Below are positions 56,912 through 64,000 of a stretch of DNA of 64,000 nt, in pieces. Source of the stretch: Cryptomeria japonica (lineage: Eukaryota; Streptophyta; Pinopsida; Cupressales; Cupressaceae). The position numbers and the translations under genes were made by a program. Within the stretch, counting starts at the first letter, position 1. Each line of letters starts with the position of its first letter. The stretch spans positions 769,859,653-769,923,652 of the forward strand of contig NC_081414.1 of NCBI RefSeq assembly GCF_030272615.1. Reading direction: 5' to 3'. The notes beneath the pieces are model-generated. The model saw nothing but the letters and a program-made list of their open reading frames with translations, did not search any database and was not told where the DNA came from.

Positions 56912-58420
56912 GTGAATTTTACTTTATTAGCCAAGGCTGATTTTGAACCATCATGTTTTGAAGATGCATGTACTAGTGAGGTTTGGGTGAAAGCCATGGA
57001 AGAAGAGATGGATTCCATTCACAGGAATGATGCTTGGGAGTTAATAGAACTTCCACATGACAAAAAAGGATTGGCACCAAATGGGTCTACAAGACCAAGT
57101 TTAACAGTGATGGGAGTGTTGAAAGACACAAGGAAAGATTAGTTGCTAAAGGCTTCACACAGAAGTATGGAATTGATTATGAAGAGACATTTGCACCAGT
57201 AACAAGACAAGAGACCATAGGAATGTTGATTTCATTAGCGGATCAGAAGAGCATACATCTTATGGATGTGAAAATTGCCTTCTTGAATGGGTACTTAGAA
57301 GAGGAAGTATATGTGGAGCAGCCACAAGGTTTTGAAGTGGAAGGAAAAGAGCATCAAGTGTACAGGTTGAAGAAGGCTTTGTATGGCCTCAAGCAAGCAC
57401 CAAGAGCATGGTATGCTAGGATTGATGGATACTTTCCGGAGAATGGATTCCAAAGAAGTAAGAGTGATCCTACCATTTACTACAAACAAGAAGGTACTGA
57501 TATTCTCATCATAAGTTTGTATGTTGACGATCTTTTATATATGGGTAGTAGTTCTAAGATGAAAGATGAATTCAAAGCTGCTATGATGAAAGAATTTGAG
57601 ATGAAAGATCTTGGTCTGATGAAATATTTTCTAGGAATGGAGCTTTATCAAAGCAAGGATGAGATTTTCATTTGTCAAACAAAGTATAGACAAGATATGC
57701 TGAAGAAATTTAATATGACTAATTGTAACCCTGCCTCCACTCCAAGTGCTCATAGAGTTTTGTTATGTTGAGATGATGGTGCTGATTTAGTTGATGACAC
57801 AACTTACAAAAGTATTATGGGGAGCTTGATGTTTCTAATCCACACGAGGCTTGATATTGCCTATTCGATTTCACTTGTTTCAAGGTATACGAAAAATCCA
57901 TCTTAAATACATATGAAGGAAGCCAAGAAGATTTTGAGGTATGTGAAAGGGAATTTAAGTTCTGGTATTCATTACTACTCTTTTGAAAAGTTCAATCTTG
58001 TAGGCTTTAGTGATTCAGATTGGGGAGGTAGTATGGATGACCGTAAATCTACATCTAGAAATTGTTTTTCTTTTGGTTCTGGTTTGATTACCTAGAGCTT
58101 GAAAAATAAAAGTATTGTTGCCCTCTCATCTATAGAAGAGGAGTACGTTGCAATTACCTCAGTGGGTACACAAGCTCTTTGGCTCAGAAAAGTTTTGGAA
58201 GAAATTGGAGAAAAACAAATTCAGCCTACAATAATTTATTGTGACAATGTGAGTGCCATCAAGTTAGCTAAGAATCCAGTTCGTCACAATAGAAAAAGCA
58301 TTTTGATTTGAAATATCACTTTGTACAAGATTTGGTGCAGAAGAAGGATGTTGAATTGAAGCACATCAACACCCAGGATCAACTGGTAGATATATTCACC
58401 AAAGTAGTTGTGAAAGCTCA
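56912..58420 (+). pseudogene. copia-3 RT and RNase H
   Basis: EVWVKAMEEEMDSIHRNDAWELIELP starts the RT. A shift near 57080-57120 is followed by LVAKGFTQKYGIDYEETFAPVTR, LMDVKIAFLNGYLEEEVYVEQPQGF, YRLKKALYGLKQAPRAWYARID, and YVDD (about 57520), the intact active site. LGLMKYFLGMEL and ICQTKYRQDMLKKFNM follow. RNase H has GFSDSDWGGSMDDRKSTSR, LSSIEEEYVAI, YCDNVSAIKLAKNPV, then a shift and a broken KHINTQDQLVDIFTK-like end. Stops at about 57769, 57905, 58096 and 58309. Confidence 0.92.
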
Positions 58421-58474
58421 GTTTATAGCACTACGAGATAAGATTGTGAGCCCTCTCAACATCAAGGGGGAGTA

Positions 58475-59016
58475 TATTGATAATTGATGCTACTCTAGCA
58501 TGTAGCTCCATGCAGCTCTAGTTTGGACATGAATCTATCAATTCATCACCATGCATAAGCAATTTTTAGTTTAAATCAATTTTTGTTTATTCATGCAAAT
58601 AAAGCATGTACTCGAACATGCATTAATCCTTAGGACTATTTTTAGTTTTTTTTTTTGCATGAATTTGTTTTTAGTAAATAAAACATGTTGTGCATGCACT
58701 TATTGTATTGTTAATTTAGGGAGTAGATTATTTTTTTAGTTTGAGAGCCTTAGTAGCTTTCCATGCAATGCTAGGATTATATTTAGAACTGGAGTAATTA
58801 TTAATTCTTCTAGGCTACAAATTCTTTATATATACAGCCTCTATGTAATTTTTTAATTAAGCTTCAATAAAAGAAATTGGTGTGTGCAATTCCAAAAAAC
58901 AAGGCACTTTGTTTTTTGTTCTAAATTGTGATTTCTTTTTGTAATTTATTCTTTTTGTTGTTATTGTTTTCTAATCAGTTGGTTTAGAGAGGATAGGTCA
59001 GGTTCAAAATTCTATA
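58475..59016 (+). repeat. 3' LTR of copia-3
   Basis: 542 bp, TATTGATAATTG (first G changed to A) to AATTCTATA. A polypurine tract, AAGGGGGAG, ends just before it (58464-58472). Confidence 0.92.
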
Positions 59017-59362
59017 TTTCAGCTCTTCGTCCTTTTAGGGTCTCCTCTCTGGCCTTTGGTGAGAGTTTGTGCCTTTTTCCTAGGCCTAATATTGGTCTCA
59101 TTGTGCATGTTTCTTTCTTTTCAGTGTCTTCATTGTTGGGGAGTAGGGTTCTCAGTGCTAGAGTTGTTGGTGGTAGGAAGGAGATTATTGTCACATGTGG
59201 GAGACATGGAGGAATGTTTTCCTTTACGACCCTTCCATTGAAGATGCCCATGGCTTGTCTTGCACTATCTGGGAGGTGCTCTTCTATTACCTTCCTAATT
59301 GAGGTGGGGAGTTTCATTTTGGGCACTCTCTCGACCTTGGGTGGTCCCTTTATGCAGGACAT
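59017..59362 (-). pseudogene. unidentified ORF, upstream half (split by copia-3)
   Basis: The minus-strand frame from 59362 is open for about 115 codons: MKLPTSIRKVIEEHLPDSARQ, PPCLPHVTIISFLPPTTLALR, RPILGLGKRHKLSPKARE, KGRRAE. It reads in frame into 52301 downwards when copia-3 is removed (AE-PPPNNT, then one stop). I do not recognise it. The plus-strand frame over the same DNA (59067-59528) is also open, so strand choice rests on continuity across the insertion. Confidence 0.4.
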
Positions 59363-59529
59363 GGATTGTTACCTTTCTGATAATGGGCATATTGAGACAG
59401 TCTTGAAACTTATGTTTGTAGGGTTAATCGAGGTTAGTTATTCTACTCCTAGAGGACCTATGGAAGTGGTCCTTATGTGTACAGTGTTATTTGTTTCCAA
59501 GCTTAGGGATTTAAAAAAAAATTCCTAAC

Positions 59530-59829
59530 CATGCATAGATTTCTTTAAAAATATTGCATGAGATGGCATGCATGCATTGTAATATATATGGAAATTCAAT
59601 TTAAAAATTTTTAACCCCTTTAGTAAAATTTTGACAAGGTACTAAATTTTTTATTGCAAACTAGGCATAGGTGACAATAACTTAAATATGACAAATAGGT
59701 GATAATGGTGTAAGTGCTATAAGTTTTAGAAAATAAAGATCTAGTGCAAAATGTTGATTTCAATGTCAATTTTGGCCAAAAAGTGTAACCTAGTATTATG
59801 GAATCACCCATATTGTTAATTATTACTGC
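59530..59829. other. A/T-rich DNA, no gene seen
   Basis: Nothing recognisable in any frame between the split ORF and the gypsy relic. Confidence 0.4.
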
Positions 59830-60779
59830 ACATCAATCACAGGAAAAGGAAATAGATAATGTTGGACCTATGATTAGATAATAAAATGACACCAAAGAGA
59901 ACTTGGGAAAAACTACATAAACCTAAGTTGATTGTCACTCCATTCAATATTAGCTTAGTTGATGGTTCATCTATAGAAACCATAGAGACTTGAAATAATG
60001 TACAAGTAAATTTTATAAGAGTTAAATTGGTGGTTAATTTTGAGGTAGTAGTTATGAAGGAACTGTTTGATACATTTAGGGTTCTCTTATGAATATAAAG
60101 GTTTGCAGATGATAATATAATAGTTGATTCAATAATAGAAGAATTATATTTTACTAATATAATAGTTGATTCAATAATTGTGCAAAGAATTCAAGAGTAA
60201 TATATTTTATTTCTAAACTACATCAAATCTAGACATATATAAGGAGTTGATTATTGAAGGAGAAATTGATCTAGAGTCTATGATAATGGATCTATATAGA
60301 TAGTGAGAAAGTGGTAAATATTTGGATACAAGAATAACTAAAATTAATGTTCTAAAAGGTGTATAGGATTTAAAGAAAGGTATTTATTGTGCATAGGTAT
60401 CCTAAGAGTATAGCACAATTTATAATCAATAATGGAAATTTACTATGAAATCTAAGAGGATAAATAGAAGAGAGTCTTGATCTTATTCTAAAATTGAAAA
60501 GACATAAATAAAATTTTAAAAGGCATTTCATATATTAAGCTACCTTATATTTTAGGATTTGAGTACTTAAATGGGTACTTAGAAAATATGAAGAGAAAAT
60601 TTGACAAAGGGGACTTCTAGGTTGTCATAATATAAGACAAATTAATCTAAATAATTGCATGTATTTAAAAAAAATATAAAATAAAAAAATTTCTTGGTGG
60701 TATGCCTTAAAAATTCAAATCAATAAAAAAAAATACAAGAAGGAGAGAATTTGATAATACAAAACTTCTAGGGAGAAAG
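59830..60779 (+). pseudogene. decayed Ty3/gypsy protease-region relic, copy 2
   Basis: It aligns collinearly with 42404-43390, including ACACCAAAGAGAACTTGGG, GTTTGATACATTTAGGGTTC, and the end GGAGAGAATTTGATAATAC. Stops and deletions are dense. The copy ends at 60779 where the copia-4 LTR inserted; the corresponding copy-1 sequence continues into RT. Confidence 0.75.
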
Positions 60780-62246
60780 TGTTGGCATTTTAATAAGGAT
60801 ATTGAGAAGTTTGTTAATGATTATGGATATAACTGATCAAGGATGTTTACTGTCTTAATATTATTATTTTGTCATTGATGTCAGGAAATTGATTTTCTAA
60901 TTCAGTATGATGTTGGCATATCTTAAGAAGTATGATTTGATGAGTATAAAGATGTTGGTAAAATACACAGAAAGAATGTGATGAATAAGGGGAGGAATAA
61001 GTTATTCAATGGGCAACTATTACCGAGTTTGACAATGACGAGATCATGATGTTTAGATTGTTTTGATATCCTACATATGTTGATGATTGTAAGGTTAATA
61101 CTATACTATGTTACCGAGCAAAGAGCCTAGTCGGTAAACCCTAAAGAACCTAGTCGATAAACCCTAAGGTTATCACTATCGGTTAATGAAGGTAGAATGT
61201 CTACCGAGTGAAGTTTAGTATTTACCGAGTTGCAACTGAGTAGTAATAGAATGCATTGAATGAATAAAAGCATTATTTAATGAAGGAAGTTGATGAGCTG
61301 GAACTGATTAAATGATTGGTATGCCATGCATGAAGTTTGTTAAAGAATCTATGGTAAAGGAAAATTGGCAGGAAGATCTACAGCTCAAACTGAACTGCAA
61401 TACCGTAGCACAAGTTCCAAGAAATGTATGCAAGTTCCAAGGTGGGGTAAAACATTTTCAGATCGAAAGATACATTGAGCCTGGTCAAGTTTGAAGATCT
61501 AATGGCTATGATTGATCATGGGATATGTGATCAAGGAGATTAAGCGCTTGGCAAGCTATTTATAAATAAGGAACTGTTGATCAACAATGTATGCGGGCAA
61601 GTGTATGCACAGGGATGCTACATAGTGATTACCGAGCACAAAAGATTGAAGACCTATTTGAATAACAGAGTATAGAGCCCAACTGATGGACAAGATAAGT
61701 CCTATTGTATTGAGCAAATAAGAATCTGGTTTAGCATTTTTGATGTGAAGTTGTAGATAGATTTTTATTACTGTTATTTTATGAAGTGATAGAAAATCTC
61801 TTAACCGAGTGGACTTAATAGTCTTATTTATAAAACCCTCTAGCAAGGTGACATTCTGATCGAGTGTTTGAAATCCTTTAACAAGGTCACTTCAAACAAG
61901 GTGAAGATCTTAACAGATTTGGGGGAAATCTCTTAACCGGGTCACATCTAGCAATGTGTTTGTAATCTTTAACAGGATTTGCTTTTAACCGAGCATACTC
62001 TAGAAGAGTATGTTTCTTAGTGGGTCCGAAATCCCATAGTGGTTTTTCCCTATTTGGGTTTCCACGTTAAATCTGGTGTTATGAGTGTTATGATGTTTAT
62101 ATGCTTTTGAGTTTGCATGTTTAGCAATTTTGGTTATATTGCTAAAGTATATGTTACCGAGGTTGAATCTATTGTTTTAATGGAAGATTAGGTTTGTATG
62201 ATTCACCCCCCCTCTCATCTTATTAGCTTGGCATCTGTACTTAACA
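60780..62246 (+). repeat. 5' LTR of copia-4
   Basis: Starts TGTTGGCATTTTAATAAGG. It probably ends CTTAACA at 62246, though the primer site is about 20 bases further, so the end could lie a little later. ACCGAG boxes recur at least eight times. GATTCACCCCCCC near 62200 is shared with the other LTR families. The partner LTR is beyond the window. Confidence 0.75.
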
Positions 62247-62267
62247 TTAAGTATCAAAACTATTAAT

Positions 62268-62278
62268 TGGTATCAGAG
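62268..62278 (+). other. primer-binding site of copia-4
   Basis: TGGTATCAGAG, exact match to the initiator-tRNA-Met type site. Confidence 0.88.
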
Positions 62279-62330
62279 TATTAGACTCTGGAAGAAAAAG
62301 TTTAAAGGTACTTGTGGCAAAGATCCAAAG

Positions 62331-63270
62331 ATGTATAGGAGGGATGCACCGAAATTGAACAAGTCAAGTTTCTCTACATGGCAGAAAAGGATGAAGCTAC
62401 ACCTATCAGGAGTTGGAGAATATGATGTATATTATCTGGAGAATGATTTCATTACACCAAGCACCCATCCATTAACAATGGAAGGGATAAAAGCAAAGCA
62501 AGAACATATCCAAGCAATGATTGAAATAACATCTGCATTGACCGATTCAGAGTTTAATGATCTAGAAGGCTGGAATGATGCAAAGGCAATGTAGGACAAA
62601 CTCATATCTATGTATGGTGGAGATGAACATGTTCAAACAACAAAAGTGGATAGTCTAAGAGGACAACTTGAATCTATGAGGATGAATAAAGGTGAGAACA
62701 TAACCCAGTATAGTACAAGACTAAAGAAGATTGTCAATCAAATTAAAGGAGCAGGTGGAACTATTGAAGAAAAGGATATAACAAGTAAGTTGTTAAGAAC
62801 CCTTCTACCAGCTTATGCAATCCAAGTCTCTGCAATCAATGAATTAAGGTCTGTACCCAATATGCTAGTTTCTTTAGATGCTACTATTGGTAAGCTACAT
62901 GCATTTGAGTTAAGTAACTTTGATAACAGTGGGTCATTGGCAAATAAATTTGAATCTACATTTAGTTATTTTCATATTGGTGAATTTGATGATTACAATG
63001 ATAGAATGAGTAAGTATACTAAAGGGGATCACAGTGGAGCAAGTGAAAGATTTTGCAAAAACATGGAAGAAGTACACAAATTGTATGAGGAAATCAGAAA
63101 GCAAGAAGAGTTTGAAGCACTATTAGCCAGAAGGTTACTGAGAGGCAAAGGTAAGTATAAAGGAAAACTACCTTTGAAATGTTTCAATTGTTATAAGATA
63201 GGACATATGGCTTCTAACTGTCCTGACAAAGCTTCTACTCAAAAGAGAGATTACCGAGATGACAGATAGA
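62331..63270 (+). pseudogene. copia-4 gag with CCHC knuckle
   Basis: The ATG at 62331 lies 53 bases after the primer site. Capsid motifs: SSFSTWQKRMKLHLSG, then a single TAG at 62592 (AM-stop-DKL, a Trp position). VDSLRGQLESMRMNKGENI, YSTRLKKIVNQIKGAGG, LLRTLLPAYAIQVSAINEL, and the knuckle CFNCYKIGHMASNC at about 63180-63221 follow. Apart from that stop the frame is open for about 310 codons, making it one of the better-preserved copia gags here. Overall it is closest to copia-1 gag. Confidence 0.88.
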
Positions 63271-64000
63271 AAGATAATAATTACAGAGGACATCGAGACT
63301 TCAGAAGAAGAGATAGAAAGTCATGCTTAATAGTCGATGAGGAATCCAATGATGATAAATCAGATGAAACTGATACAGAGCAAGTAGTTTATGTGGCTAT
63401 CAAAGATGGATCAAATGAAGAAAGGTATGAACAAAAAGCCCTAATATATCACATAAATACTAATGATTCTTAGATCATAGATAGTGGATGCTCACATCAC
63501 ATGACAGGTGATAAACACAAGTTTGTTATGTTAGAAGACTATGATGGAGGTTATGTAAGATTTGGTAATGATGCACCATGTCTGGTAAAAGGCAAAGGAT
63601 CCATAAAACTTCATGACAATGCTAAATGTAATGATGTTTATTGGGTTGAAGGTTTGAAATACAATTTGTTGAGTGTAGCACAACTAAACAATACAGGTTA
63701 CCGAATAGAATTTCAGAAAGGAATTGCCAAAGTTCATGACAAGCATGTAAAGTTAGCTACTACCAGGACACAAACAAAAGGTAATACATTTCATCTTGAC
63801 TCAACTCGAAATAAGTGTCTGTATGCAAAGATAGATGATACCTAGTTATGGCATAAAAGGTTTTTTCATGTAAATTTTGATAATCTGATCAAAATAAGCA
63901 AGAAGCACCGAGTAAGAGGTCTATCGAGTCTTGCAAAACTTGAGAATGCTATGCGCCAAGGATGCTAGATGGGTAAAATGACAAGATCAAGATTTACAAG
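63271..64000 (+). pseudogene. copia-4 protease and start of integrase region, cut by window end
   Basis: An Asp/Glu-rich linker, then IIDSGCSHHMTGD (D-S-G active site intact, about 63477-63515), YDGGYVRFGNDAPCLVKGKGSI, VYWVEGLKYNLLSVAQL. It continues into LWHKRFFHVNFDNLIKI of the pre-integrase zinc region; a TAG at 63843 replaces the residue before LWH. The element continues past 64000. Confidence 0.88.

Larger units (their letters stand above)
52302..59016 (+). mobile_element. copia-3: Ty1/copia retrotransposon with both LTRs
   Basis: LTRs 52302-52844 and 58475-59016, flanked by GTTCA (52297-52301) and TTTCA (59017-59021), 4 of 5 matching. The primer-binding site, gag, protease, integrase, RT and RNase H are in copia order. 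It is interrupted between protease and integrase by a solo LTR at 54035-55539. Of the copia copies here it has the longest conserved stretches, but it carries about ten stops or shifts. Confidence 0.93.

Noticed and set aside
1-64000. tRNA or rRNA genes
   Set aside because: Only tRNA-complementary primer-binding sites were seen; no cloverleaf or rRNA core sequence was recognised by eye.

Overview
This window looks like nuclear DNA of a large-genome seed plant, most likely a gymnosperm (conifer-like; inferred). Nearly everything is LTR retrotransposon sequence in several layers of nesting. LINE fragments are also present, and one spliced plant gene (an L-ascorbate oxidase) lies in about 64 kb. 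No tRNA, rRNA, CRISPR or bacterial-type gene was seen. Most reading frames are broken by TGG-to-TAG, CAA/CAG-to-stop and frameshift lesions, as in old methylated transposons.

Layout. 1-12974: a plus-strand Ty1/copia element ('copia-1'), whose 5' LTR is cut by the window edge. It is interrupted at 2960-9545 by a minus-strand, pol-less LTR element with a perfect 5-bp target duplication. 12975-13695: a Ty3/gypsy RT-RNase H fragment (minus) into which copia-1 inserted. 13700-16297: a second, older copia pol relic (minus). 16298-17720: a minus-strand copia-1-family LTR with a short piece of its internal tail. 17730-22335: an LTR end of the '...GTCTACA' type, tandem repeats and a plant-mobile-domain (PMD) coding relic. 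22340-27521: a 3'-truncated minus-strand copia ('copia-2') with LTR, primer-binding site, gag, protease, integrase and RT. 27522-34473: AT-rich DNA holding a solo LTR (30452-31586). 34474-42254: a complete young gypsy-type element with two LTRs (about 1.6% different by eye), target duplication GAAAT, long open gag and protease-region frames, and no RT or integrase. 42404-46050: gypsy pol relic and a LINE relic. 46737-50917: ascorbate oxidase pseudogene, split inside its signal-peptide codons by a 5'-truncated LINE. 51705-59362: an unidentified minus-strand frame split by a plus-strand copia ('copia-3', 52302-59016), itself carrying a solo LTR (54035-55539). 59830-60779: second copy of the gypsy relic seen at 42404. 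60780-64000: start of another copia ('copia-4').

The most interesting signals are: a hairpin with a C/G-rich loop near the 3' end of LTRs from different families, whose stem bases change on both sides while pairing is kept; the pol-less element with four CCHC zinc knuckles and a large unidentified second ORF; the gag/protease-only gypsy element whose protease active site is altered; a palindromic motif shared by unrelated LTR families; and the LINE that disrupts the ascorbate oxidase start. All homology calls are from reading the sequence by eye; no database was searched.
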